Source: Lentinus brumalis
Lineage: Eukaryota > Basidiomycota > Agaricomycetes > Polyporales > Polyporaceae
Length of the DNA stretch: 64,000 bases
Direction of reading: 5' to 3'
Assembly: GCA_001792895.1 (NCBI GenBank)
Contig: MARA01000025.1
Coordinates: forward strand, 248,001 to 312,000
In this document: in pieces, positions 19,392 to 29,461 of the stretch
Position numbering within the stretch: position 1 is the first letter of the stretch
How the letters are laid out: every line of letters starts with the position of its first letter
Translations under genes and position numbers: made by a program
The notes under the pieces: model-generated
Told to the model about the DNA's origin: nothing
What the model saw: the letters and a program-made list of their open reading frames with translations, nothing else
The model's database searches: none

Positions 19392-21923
19392 ATGCCATCT
19401 GCACGAGGCCGCAAGAGGGGTCGTACAGATTCTGCTGAGGCTGAAGAACAACCTTCAGAGGACCAGGTGAGCTGTCACCGGTGGTCGATGGTGCCCAGGA
19501 TATCAATACACTCACTTCGCTCGTCATTTAAGTCTGTGGAGGACGCCGGTCCTGACCTGGTATCGCAGCATCATGGCTACGGGACTCGACGGTCAAATCA
19601 AGCTGCCCGTCCAGGTGTCGCCGCCGGCCTTGCAAAACGTTACAAAGCTGACATCCAGGCCGAAGCGAGCAAGAAGAAAGACGTAGAGGCAGCCAAAAAA
19701 TTGAAGCAGGAGAAGCAAAGGGCTGTGAAGGCTGCACGCGAACGAGATTCGGCCAAGACAGTCACAGCCATGCAAGACCGAAGGGCCCGCGAGGAGATCG
19801 AGGAGATTGCGTTTATGGATAGAACCCCTCCGCCAGTGGACGACGACCTTGACGACGACAACCTCGACGACGACAACCTCGACGACGGTGAGTCCGACGT
19901 TCATTGTGGTTCAGGATGTCGCGAAGCTGATCGCTTTAGCCAACATGGCAGCGCCCGCCCGGCACGCCGGTAAGATTGCCGACGGACATGAACTTCCCCG
20001 CGCCCAGCGGCGCTCGAATGCAGAGGTTGAACCTGACCCACTCGACAACGAGTCTGATAGCCATAGCGACTTTAGCCCGTCCGAAGATGGGTCCGCTCCA
20101 CCACAGGTTCCGAGCACCAAGTCGAAGGTCAGTGCTAGTATTCTGTCTTCGGCCGTGTGTCCTGAGCTTGCATAACTCACGCACTCATTAGAAACGCTCT
20201 GAGGCTGAGAGGAGAGTAGAGCGAGTGAATGCCGTGCGTGGACCCATCTCGGAGCTGCGGGACGTAAATATTAGGAAGGCAGGGGAGCCCACAGGGCGGA
20301 GAGACACTTTGAGGTATGTGTTGTCTGTACACCTGTGTGCGCCCCGCACATACCAACCATCCCTACAACCACAAGCAAACCGCCGACCAAAGTCGCGAAG
20401 AGCAAAGCCCTCCAGGGTGACGCCTTCACGCCAGACTTCCGACGCCGCGTACGCACGGGCCAAGTAACTGCAAACCGCAACGCGTATCAGCCAGCCACCA
20501 ATAACGACGACGACAATATCGTTTTCCTCGGGGAGGGAAGGCGCTCCCAATCACTCGCCGACCGCTCTGACAAGACACCTGCCCCGCAAGACGATCACGA
20601 CAATTGGCTACAAGATACTTTCTCATTCATTCCTGACAAAAACGGTAACTCTACCCCTCTTGCATCTTCCTTCCGCCAGCGCCAGCTCGACACACCTTTG
20701 CCTGAGGAAGAGATTGGTGGATTTACCGATGCCGACGTGATCACACCGGCCCCTCTGCCCTCCCGCAAAAACACCGAGCTCGCCTTCCGTGGTCCTGCTA
20801 AAAACATCGTAAGTTGATTCAATGCCAACGCACGTCCTCGCGGCTCACAATACTGAACCTAGATGGTCGGGATCATTGCAAACAGCGACATCCAGGGCGA
20901 CATTGTGGTCTCTCCAACCAAGAAGACACGCGCTCCAAAGAAGCGACTGCCGGGCGCGCTTTCGCGTGCGTTCGAAGCCCTGCCGAGTTGGATACAGAAC
21001 ACGATAATCTCTGTCATCATACCCTCGCTGATCAAGTACTACGGCGCGCAAGACAATCCTTGGAGCCTCGATGGCGACAATCAGAAGTTTCGCACCATAT
21101 TCAAGGCGCTCTTGCGCAAACTGCACCCGGGCCACGAGGAAGACGTGTCGCGTGGGGACAAGATGTGGGCCTTTGTATGTCACATTTCGCCGCCCCGCTT
21201 CCGACGTGCGCGCCTGATTTCGCGTACAGGCACGTCAAGGGCTCAGCGACTGGCGAAGCCGGATCATGAAGACCGCCATTCGCACTGTTCAGGTCGCCGC
21301 TAAAGCCCGCGGATCTCCTGTGGCTATCAGCATATGGGCCAGCAACGCGCTTGCAAAAGGAGGCGAGGCTACCTACAGCCACCCCAACACGCTGGTAATT
21401 TTCAATCCCGATTCCCTGCTCTACGACGCACTCATGTTACGCGATATGCAGAACCACAAGGCAGCCCGTGGGGCTGTCCAGTCACCATACATTGTCCAAC
21501 TTCTCACTGTCCATTTCGAAGCCGCCGAGGGCGCCATCCTCGATGTCGGCTACCCGGTTGGTGCGCTCTCGATGGCTGCCATCGCAGTAAGTCCTCTTCT
21601 TCTGCCATGCACCCTTGAGCTAATATGGTGTACGACAGATTCGCCGCGCGTTTCAGACGATGACCACAGGCACGTTCATAGCGCCTTCGGACGAGTTCAG
21701 TGAGGACAACTATGGAATTGCGACCAAGAAGGTCCGTGAAGGGTTGGTGCAGGGACTGTTGGACCACAAGCATCGCTTCGATGCGCTCATTGCCACGGCT
21801 ATGTCGCAAGTAGCATCTTACAAAGCAGACCAAGCTGAGGGGGCATCACGCGCAGAGCTGGATGAGGATGCGTACAATGCTGTTGATCCGCCGACCAGCC
21901 CGCCTGCGGCCAACCAATACTGA
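19392..21923 (+). CDS. Second gene of the Plavaka element; C-terminal half resembles the fungal DUF6532 family
   Basis: The ATG at 19392 gives MPSARGRKRGRTDSAEAEEQ. The first intron is at about 19467-19532 and the later ones are of similar size. The N-terminal half is charged and probably disordered: KKDVEAAKKLKQEKQRAVKA (coil), then an acidic repeat DDDLDDDNLDDDNLDD coded by a 15-base direct repeat near 19845-19887. The C-terminal half is globular: PSWIQNTIISVIIPSLIKYY, DKMWAFARQGLSDWRSRIM, AARGAVQSPYIVQLLTVHFE, YPVGALSMAAIAIRRAFQT and EFSEDNYGIA. The order of these blocks matches my recollection of DUF6532, a basidiomycete family of unknown function. It starts 198 bases from the transposase start, points away from it and lies within the same inverted repeats, so it is probably part of the transposon. 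Confidence 0.75.
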
Positions 21924-22153
21924 GCGCCGTCATCGAGTACTTACTTTGTCAAACTATGTACAAGATCTTCCACGGCATGAACAGTGACATAGCAGAAGAT
22001 CCCGAGAGCACACGGTCTGCAGGCTGGCACAGCGCAGTGGGGTCCCATCTTACCCGCTTACTGACCGTACTGAAGTGCGCGCGCTGAGCGCTGAGTACTG
22101 CAGCACTGCGGTGCTGCAGTACTGAACGTCCTGACGGCACTGCCTCAGGACGC
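21924..22153. repeat. Right subterminal region of Plavaka with perfect hairpins
   Basis: AGTACTGCAGCAC (22094-22106) and GTGCTGCAGTACT (22111-22123) form a 13-bp perfect stem around TGCG. A second pair, CGTCCTGA and TCAGGACG (22127-22152), follows. The motif GCGCTGAGCGC occurs here (from about 22081) and just inside the left inverted repeat (about 15899-15909), so both ends share it. Such shared subterminal sites are typical transposase-binding positions. Confidence 0.7.
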
Positions 22154-22178
22154 TCAGTAAATCCGGTATGTTCTGATG
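22154..22178 (-). repeat. Plavaka terminal inverted repeat, right
   Basis: Read on the minus strand it begins CATCAGAACATACC and ends GATTTACTGA, matching 15872-15896 at 22 of 25 positions. Confidence 0.8.
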
Positions 22179-22185
22179 GCTGCGC
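22179..22185. repeat. Probable Plavaka target-site duplication, copy 2
   Basis: GCTGCGC, next to the right inverted repeat and equal to 15861-15867. Confidence 0.65.
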
Positions 22186-24113
22186 TCTCGGGTAACCCGT
22201 AGGCGATCCAGACGTTGGACCGTCCGCGTTCCGACGCCTCGGGTGCAACGATGCACGGCATCGCGCCGGTTACATGTAGGATACTAGCGGCGATGTCGTC
22301 CGTGATGATGCGTGCGACGCGCGGCGTCGGTGTCTCTCCTACATTGAAAGGCTGTATGAGGAGGGTGGTGGTGCGAGGCCCCTCGTATATCTCCTGGACC
22401 CGGTGAAGCGGCATCCCACCTAGAGGCCCTCCAAAGGGCTCCTCGGGATCGCTGCGATGCATCTCCGGCCAGCCACCGTTCGGGCGCGGTGTATGGGCCG
22501 GCTGAGCGTCGTCGCGCGTAGTTATCCAGGACGGGCGGAGTGCGGGCGCGTCAGCTTCCGGTGCCGCTGTCGCGAGCCGAGGCGCAGCCTGGAAGGCTCG
22601 GTAGTCGACAGCGTGAGGAGGCGGGACAGAGGGGTTGCGTGCCCGAGCCTCGTACCTCGCCTCCATGCCATACTCGTGCGCTCCTTCGGGTGGTAGCGTG
22701 GTGGTGGCGGCTGCTGGCGCATTGTATTGGCTTGGTCGGGAGCCTCCGAGTTTGCCGTCCAGTGCGTTCGGTAGTGCGCGTCAGGCGGTGGTTGGCGGAA
22801 GGCAGCCGGAGTCTCCGCCCGCGTCCGCAGGGGTTCCATGGGTGGCGCCGGACAGAAGGTGAATCGGTACGGTTCGGGGATGGCGGGGCACCCTCGGGCT
22901 GCGAGTGGTCGGCGTCGTGCTCAGACTGGTGTGGGGCAGGGGTACTCGCCCCTTGTGCTTGGCGGGGTCGAAATGGGGGAGGCTGGTGGACGCGAAACGA
23001 GTCCGCTCACCATGAAGGGAGTCCGCGGGAGCCGCCGTCCACGGTCGCGTTAGCGGGTCCGCGAAACACTCGGTGGGCGCCGGCTGGCGCTCTTCTCTCA
23101 GTGGCGCAAGAGAAGGTCTCGCCAGGGGCGCGTAGAGCCTCCCGGCGTACATGCCACGGGAACGGAAGCTCGTGGGTACAGGTCTGCTTCCAGCGACGCG
23201 GGCGGGGGTGCTGTAGCCGCCGTACTGGATGGGAGGGGCGGGTGCTTCGTCGACTTCCATCCGGTTATCGTCTGCTGGCGGGGCAGGGGGTCGTGGGAGG
23301 TACATGACTCCCTCAGGCGGCGGGCCGAAGTAGAGGTCGTCGTCTGACTCGGGCCTCTGCTCGCGTGTCCTGCGGCCCTGGGTTGGCTCCCCTTGGGCTG
23401 TACGCGCACGAGGTTCCGCGCGGCTGACTTCCTCGGGGTGAGGAGAGCCCGCCCACTGTCTCTTCGAGGGATCCAGGGTAGCTTCTGTGTTCCCCTCGGG
23501 GTCTCTAGACGCGGGGCTTTTAGCTTGGTCAGCAAGGTCGTCTCCAGCATGTTGCACGGCACTAGCACACACCGGTTTTGCCTTGTCTGGCGAAGAGGCC
23601 GTATAGACGGCGCATCTCTGGCGGGCAGAGTTCGGGTGGGTCACCGTTGGTCCATGCTCCAACAGCTCTCGGTGCCGGGGTAGGGGATGCATCGTAGTTT
23701 TGATGGGAGCTCTGCGAGCCTCCGTCGTCAGCCCCAGCAGTCTCCGAGAGTAGCTGACGCTATGTCATGTGTGAGCCCATAAGGCCTTAGGCGATGAGTG
23801 GGTCTCGTACCTCGAGCCTGCGACGCTCTCGTTGCTCTCGCGCTTCAGTGTGGAGGAGGGCATCCACCGCCGCAGCCGTGGCGGCACTCTCCGCATTCGT
23901 GGCGGGTGTACGAGTCGTCTCCGGGGATGGGGCGTCCCTGGTCGCTTCTGGGGCAGCGGCTAGTCGAGTCGCGACTTCATCGGTGGCTGGCAAGGTGGCC
24001 TCGAGCTGCTGATCCGGGGAGTCGGGCTCGATGGACATTACCGAGAGGTCGGATGAGGGGCTGTTCAGCGAGGCGTCGTCTTGCGTCTGTGCAAAGCTGC
24101 GGTCGGCGGGCAT
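22179..24113 (-). pseudogene. LINE ORF1, N-terminal half, decayed and cut by the Plavaka insertion
   Basis: The ATG at 24113 gives MPADRSFAQTQDDASLNSPS. An Asp/Ser/Ala-rich disordered region is followed by YDASPTPAP (frame joined by a possible intron near 23760). Further on come DDLYFGPPPEGVMYLPRPP and, in the last open part, VARIITDDIAASILHVTGAM and WIAYGLPESAA. In related LINE ORF1 proteins (recall) this last block leads straight into the zinc-knuckle half, here found 6.3 kb away at 15214-15860. A TGA near 22760 and at least one frame change lie within it. It is therefore a broken ORF1, unless some breaks are sequence errors. Confidence 0.65.
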
Positions 24114-24856
24114 AGTGTGCGTGCTGGTGGGAGGACGAGGGGAGGCCGGGTTGCTCCGTGTCGCTCGCCCTGTTTTATGTGGTTCGGACGCGTGGTTTTC
24201 CCTTTACGAAAAAATTCACTGGGACTTCGGCTGTAAGATTTGACAGTTTGAGCTGGGTTAGCCAAAGCGCTGGGGCGGGCTGCTTACAGGTTGAGGTGGC
24301 AATCGACTCTCTGTTATTGGACCGTCGGTCGTCCGCCCTCTTATCCCAGTCGGGATAGCGTTATCAGTGCCATCGATGCTGGCAGCGGGCCATATTAGCG
24401 CGGGCAGGAGGGGCGCGTAGGGTCGATGAGGTTCTGCTCGTTGTCATAAGGGGAGCGGTGGCGTACGAGTGGGTACGGGCCTGTGTGGCTTTCATGGAGT
24501 TCGGTAGCAGCATGCTTCGCTTGTGCGGGCACAGTGATGGGCGTGGTGCCTCGTTGGGTCGTCCAGCAACCATCTAATCTGATCTGCTGTAATCTTATCT
24601 TACAAGCGCCAGAGGGCAATCTTCAAGCGCCTGATCCGAGGGCGACGGTGGGCGGGGGATCTCGCTCCTTTCCCCGCCAGAAGCATGGCTTCGGTAACCC
24701 GGAGGTCTCTGAGCACTGGTGCTCGTGTGTCGTGTTGCAAGAGAGTGGATTCGCGGGAGAAAATAGGATGTATTGGCCTTCCAGGCTGCAGCGAGGCCAG
24801 AATGCAGCCGTGGGAAAACTCACCGACATGGTGGTTGGAGGGAAAGGAGCTTTTTA
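24114..24856 (-). other. LINE 5' untranslated region
   Basis: 743 bases between the target-site duplication and the ORF1 ATG. The element starts TAAAAAGCTCC on the minus strand. It probably holds the internal promoter. No long open frame was seen. Confidence 0.6.
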
Positions 24857-24871
24857 CGGCGGCGCAACTTC
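24857..24871. repeat. LINE target-site duplication, 5' copy
   Basis: CGGCGGCGCAACTTC, identical to 9493-9507. Confidence 0.85.
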
Positions 24872-24949
24872 TCGTCGTCGTCGTCGTCGTTGACGACCAA
24901 CTCAGCCCCGCTGGCAGCACCCGCTTGGCACCCGCCCACTCTCACGCTG

Positions 24950-25071
24950 ATCGTTAGCCATCCCAACTTTTCCTGACAATTTCTGAGCTGTAGTCGTCTT
25001 GAAAATTCGCATAGCGGGAACCAGCTGACGGTCATATGAATGAACCAGTAATCTGTGAAAATGGGGTACAT
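24950..25071 (-). pseudogene. Decayed duplicate of the F-box gene's last exon
   Basis: The minus strand reads MTVSWFPLCEF, close to LTVSWFPLCTF in the intact last exon at 25173-25514. At DNA level AGCCATCCCAACTT and GCGGGAACCAGCTGACGGTCA recur in the same order with small changes and an internal deletion. The remainder is not open. The LINE inserted about 80 bases beyond it. Confidence 0.6.
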
Positions 25072-25172
25072 ATTGTCGGAATGAGGAGCCTATGCTCGCT
25101 CTTACTTTCTGCCCGCGCCCTGGCCGCAGAAGGCGGATCGTGTTCAGAACACGCCGCACTTGACCACGTACA

Positions 25173-26723
25173 TCAGTCACCGAATTTCTCGTAGGAGCCT
25201 CGCTCAACGGCTGCACCGTACTCCGGCGAGGGACCGTTGACTGTGACGTGCACGGCTGCCAGCCTGCCCGAAGCCCCTAACAAGCGATCTACAACAGCGT
25301 TGGGGTCCCAGCTAACAAAGAAATCCTGGACGACAAATTGACGCAATGACTCCGGGGCTTCGTAGCCATCCCAACTTGTCCTGGCAGTATCGAAGTCTGC
25401 GCTGTCGTCGTCGAGCGGGTGACTATCGGCAAATGTGCACAGCGGGAACCAACTGACGGTCAACTTGAACGCACATAGTCGCGTCATGGCGCGAACACCT
25501 TCATATATAGCCTCCTAACTAGCGTGTCAGTGGGGATTCGGAAGAAAAGCAGTGGTGGCAGGACGCACCAGGATCGGGGCCATGTTCAACATCCTGTACT
25601 CGTAGGGATGCAACTCGATGAAGAGGTGAAATGACTCCAGGTGCTGCATGGGCTCGAGCAGGCAAAGCTCGCGGAAGTCCTCGCTCAGGAAAAGAGCCAT
25701 GTCATTGATCAGGAGTGTCAGATGGACGGGTCGAGTGTCCATGAGGAGGGCCCCCAGCATGTCCTCCATGTCATCGTCCCACCCTGCTAGACACTCCCAT
25801 GCATCGAGGAAGTCTGTCCGACAGTTGAGCCCTAGCTTGCCTAGGTCCTTGATCGGACCACAGACTTTGTGAATGGAATTCTCGGTCGGGGGCGACCGAA
25901 GGACGTTAGCCAGGCACTGCCGGTCTATGCCGTCCATATCGGGCGCCGTGTGGGGGAGGAGGTCGAGGACGTCAAGGGGCTCGAAATACAAGAGTGCGTC
26001 GAATTGATCCCTTACGACAGGAGGGTCGATGTCCCCAATGTGCAGCTCCCGAATTGCAAGGCACTTCGAGCCAGTAACAGCAAACGACAAGGGACCGTGA
26101 TTAGAGAAGGATTCCGGACACTGCGCCTGAGAGCCCTCGAAGAGCCGTCTCGCGTTCTTCTCATCCGGGATTGATCCCGCCAGGTCCATCCCCGCTGCAG
26201 CTGATTGCAAGAGCATCTGGGTGCGCTGCAGACAGGACTGTAGTCGCCCCAGCATCCTCAACGCGAGTCTTCCACCTTCGTCGATGGAGAGCGTGCGGAG
26301 TGTTCTTAGGCTCGCAATGGAAGAGGGAATATTGTCGCTGGGATCAAGGGCGAAGAGCTCTTCGGCGTTGCAGATAGACAGATCGGCGAAGTTGAGTGCG
26401 TAGAGGGAGAGACTTGTGAAGATGCTGTGGATAGCCCCTGGGATGATGGACTGCGTTGGAGGAGCGGAGCCGAACGCGAGCGCGAGCGAACGAACCCAAC
26501 GCATACGGTTCGAGAACTCGCTGTAGTTGTCCCTCTCGAACAAGAAAGAGAGGAATGACACCGCGTCGGTTTCGGTGCAGAGCGTGACCCGGTCGGCGAG
26601 GAGGTACTGGCCGCCTTCGCGATTGAGGATATGGCAAGTGCGCATGAGCTTCGACACCGTGTCCCGGGTGGCGTATGCCATAATGACATGGAGGACGTCG
26701 AGGTTCAGAACGGAGTTGTTCAT
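25173..26723 (-). CDS. F-box-like protein with long LRR-like region
   Basis: The ATG at 26723 gives MNNSVLNLDVLHVIMAYATR; a second ATG five codons upstream (26738) is possible. One 54-bp intron (25515-25568) joins MLNMAPIL to EAIYEGVRAM. The protein is about 500 residues. Residues 5-45 (LNLDVLHVIMAYATRDTVSK, MRTCHILNREGGQYLL) follow the pattern of basidiomycete F-box-like N-termini, which bind Skp1 and so CUL1 complexes. The rest alternates Leu-rich and variable stretches (TLRTLSIDEGGRLALRML, LAIRELHIGDI, HLTLLINDMALFL) as in LRR-type substrate receptors. Such proteins form very large families in mushrooms. Substrate unknown. Confidence 0.7.
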
Positions 26724-27212
26724 CGGTCGTAGACACATACCACGATGCCCGTCTGTCTGTGCAAATACACAATATTGGTAGAGGTATGTGGGAGTGGTTG
26801 CGTCACTCTGGGACAAAGATAAATACGAGGCAGATGAAAGAGAGACATATCTGGAACAACGAGGCCATGTTGCTACGCGGGCGGCAAGAAGACAAACGAA
26901 TGAAGGCGGTAACAGTGCAGGACTCAGAGAGTTACAACGGAGGCCTGCGAGAGGTACAACGGATGCCCGCGGGAGGTACAATGGAGGACATCGAGATGTA
27001 GCGCCGCTCTTCCGTGTTGTCCGAAAGTGATGTGTACGCCCCGCAGGCGTATCCACTGGCGTGAGTTGCGCTTTCCGTGTACAGCATGTCGACCCAGGAA
27101 GCCTCGCGCTTCTGCGGCTCATCTGGCGGTCGAGCGCAGATCCCCAGCGCCGAAACTTGGCTCCTTGTCATGGTCCGCCGATGCTCTGCATGAACTTTCC
27201 CGAAGACTGACT
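26724..27212. other. Intergenic region between the F-box gene and the Tad3 locus
   Basis: 5' flank of the F-box gene and 3' flank of the deaminase. At 26935-26990 short GA-rich direct repeats occur (GCGAGAGGTACAACGGA, GCGGGAGGTACAATGGA). No gene was seen. Confidence 0.4.
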
Positions 27213-29241
27213 CTACGCGTCGCAAGCCTCTTCCACTGCAAGCCCGCTCTCCTTAACCCACTCGCTCGTATCTAATGCTCCAGCATGCTTCCACACATTG
27301 ACGGTATATCGGTGGTTCACGCCCTCCAGCCTCGGTACGCACGTCAGGCTCCCGCACTCGCCTGTCTTCGTCATCTGGATGAGGTAGAAAACCTGCTTGA
27401 CGCGCGAGTGCAGGAGCGCCATGCTGCACACGATGCATGGCTCGTGGGTTGTGAAGAGCGTGAGCGATATCAGGAGGTAGTGTGCGCCGTTGCGCACTTC
27501 TCCCTCGGGTTGCGGCTCCGAGGGGGGATGAGGAGTGACAACATGAGTGTGTGGCTCCGAGAGCGCGGCGGAGACGTGGTCGAGCGAAGAGCTGGGGACG
27601 TTGATAACCGGGGTGAGCTGCGGTGGAGGGGATACGGGAGTAGCGGCGGACGGGGCAGCTGAGGAGGTGGAGGAGGAGGCGCGGAGCTCCCCGACAGCGC
27701 GGACGAGATTGATGATGGAATGTCGAAGAGGGTGTGACGCGGACTTGCGCGTGTCGTGTGCGCTGATGGGGTCAGACATACGAGTGGCGGTCTTGGTCTC
27801 CTCATCGTATGGTACTGGGACATAGGCGGCGATTGGTAACTGCAAAGGGTCAGATAAGTACACTGATCGATACATGGCAATGAATTCGACTATACCTCGC
27901 CTTGAGTTCCAGCGTGTTGTGCTACCTTCACAACCTGCCTCATAGCATCACATGCCCAGCGTATCTTGCCCTTCGTCCACGGCTCAGGTTCGAACTTCTT
28001 CCGGGGAGCATATATCGTCGGCCAGAGCGACGTCTTGAGCTTCAGTGAGTTCATCGTCAGCGCAGCGGTCTTAGGGACGGGGATTACGTATGACGGTGGA
28101 AGTTGTATGTGTTCAGGGAACGCAGGAGGATCAGGGTGTTCTCGGGCCAGGATGAGCACCATGCTCATCCTGTCGTCGAGTTTGCGAATGCGCTTCAAAT
28201 GTGCCATAGACGGAGTATCCAACCCGCTTTGCTTCAACCACCTGTGCACATCGATCGGTTAGTGAAACATGAGAACCGTATGTCAGCGGGCATGAGACAT
28301 ACTTGAGCATTGTAGCCGCGAGTCGAGGATCCGGCAGGTCAACTACCCACGCGTCCTCTGCGCGGCATCGTCACAAGGGGTGCAACTTCATTTAATGAGA
28401 TACTCACCTCTTCGCACTGCATCCATCTCTTCCTCCTCTTCGTCTTCCGGCGTAAGCTTCAGCCTCCTGAAAGGCAACTCCTCCTCCGGCACCACCTCAT
28501 CAGGATCTCCATCCGTAAACACGTCAAAGATAGCATCCAGCGTCGACGGTCCTTCTTGTCGTCTTCGTCGTCCACACTGGGAAGAGCGCTCCATGGATCG
28601 TCCGGCGAGTCATCCATGTGCTCCGAACACGGCTCTGACCTGTCCGCGGCATCGACGGGGTCGAACCAGAGCTTGTGGCCGTAGAAGATGCACAGCTCCT
28701 CATCCGGGAGCACTCGCCTTGACGTGACGTAGCGTATGGACTCCGTCGCGGGATTGATCGTGTACGAGACGTTCGGCCTCTGCGAGTGATTGAACAGCGA
28801 GCCTGCGGGTCAGCCAGGCTCTTCGACTCAGATCAGCTCGGACTTCACTCGAGTGGGCAAAAAAGACGCACCGAGTCCGAGAGCGAGTGCCATCCGCCCG
28901 TCCTGCCATACGAACGTGTAGTGGTCGAGCACGGTGTGCTTCCCGTGTTCTTGGTATTCCTTCGCGCCGAAGAGAAGACGAAGCTGACCTCGATCAGGGT
29001 CTGTGCGGGGATCTCGCGACAAGCTGCCAAGCATCGCGTTGGGCATGCGTGTCTGTATTGTTGGGGGTGGCTGCTTACCGTATACTCCTCAACCCTTCCC
29101 CTCGGCGTACTCGATGCGAAGAAGGGTCTTCTTAGGCTTCTCCGCATCCTCGTCCGGGATGATGGGCGAAGGCTCACGAGCATCCCATAGGAAGTCAGAC
29201 GATGTAGCGATCTCTAGTTCACCGCGTTCGCCGGTGTCCAT
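27213..29241 (-). CDS. TAD3: SET domain plus Tad3-like tRNA adenosine deaminase subunit (apparent fusion, frame-broken)
   Basis: Exons on the minus strand: about 29241-29079, 29023-28872, 28802-28408, 28357-28303, 28241-27896 and 27839-27213. The 5' part is a SET fold: GVYACREIPAQTLIEVS, EYQEHGKHTVLDHYTFVW, GLGSLFNHSQRPNVSYTI and RRVLPDEELCIFYGHKLWF. An acidic linker (VVPEEELPFRRLKLTPEDEE) leads into WLKQSGLDTPSMAHLKRIRK and KGKIRWACDAMRQVVKVA. The deaminase core TTHEPCIVCSMALLHSRVKQ has the PC-x2-C zinc ligands, and GVNHRYTVNVW is Tad3-like. Tad3 is the non-catalytic partner of Tad2 that makes inosine at tRNA position 34. The SET part has a TGA where CGA would fit (29089) and a one-base frame break near 28990; another break lies near 28555 at the junction. 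Either a real fusion with errors or two adjoining genes. Confidence 0.7.
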
Positions 29242-29461
29242 GTTGTCACACGGAGAGCCGTCGGTATCGGTGTCGTCAGGTAGAAGTCCGTCAGTATCGT
29301 CGTCGGCGCTGACCACGGTGAGAGGGCTGATCGAGAACGAGAGCGAGCTCGACGAAGATTCGACATCAAGCTCTTGCGATTGCGCATCCTTATCAGTGGT
29401 CTCGGCTTCAGGATGCGGGGTGGCATGCTCAGTCCCACAAGCCTGACGCCCCAAACTTGGG

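Larger units (their letters stand above)
15868..22178. mobile_element. Plavaka-type DNA transposon inside LINE ORF1, carrying two divergent genes
   Basis: The element is bounded by 25-bp inverted repeats (15872-15896 and 22154-22178; 22 of 25 bases equal) and a 7-bp direct repeat outside them. It contains a Plavaka-type transposase (minus, 16003-19193) and a second gene (plus, 19392-21923), which share a short divergent promoter. It divides LINE ORF1 between the GLPESAA coding end and the zinc-knuckle half, so it is younger than the LINE. Both genes have long open exons with joinable introns, in contrast with the decayed LINE ORF1, which fits a recent arrival. Confidence 0.8.
9508..24856 (-). 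mobile_element. Full-length LINE (non-LTR retrotransposon), interrupted by a Plavaka element
   Basis: Minus-strand order: 5' untranslated region (24856-24114), ORF1 with a C-terminal zinc knuckle (24113-22179 and 15860-15214, split by the Plavaka insertion), ORF2 with endonuclease, reverse transcriptase and RNase H (to 9692), a 3' untranslated region of about 170 bases, and a 16-nt A tail (T run 9508-9523 on the plus strand). A perfect 15-bp direct repeat (9493-9507 and 24857-24871) flanks it, the hallmark of target-primed reverse transcription. Without the inserted element the LINE is about 9.0 kb. Two ORFs plus RNase H suggest a Tad-like clade, which is inferred rather than tested. Stops and frame breaks in both ORFs suggest it is inactive, unless these are sequence errors. 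Confidence 0.85.

Noticed and set aside
22540..23307. 255-codon plus-strand frame at 22540-23307
   Set aside because: Antisense to the LINE ORF1 coding region, GC-driven, no motif.
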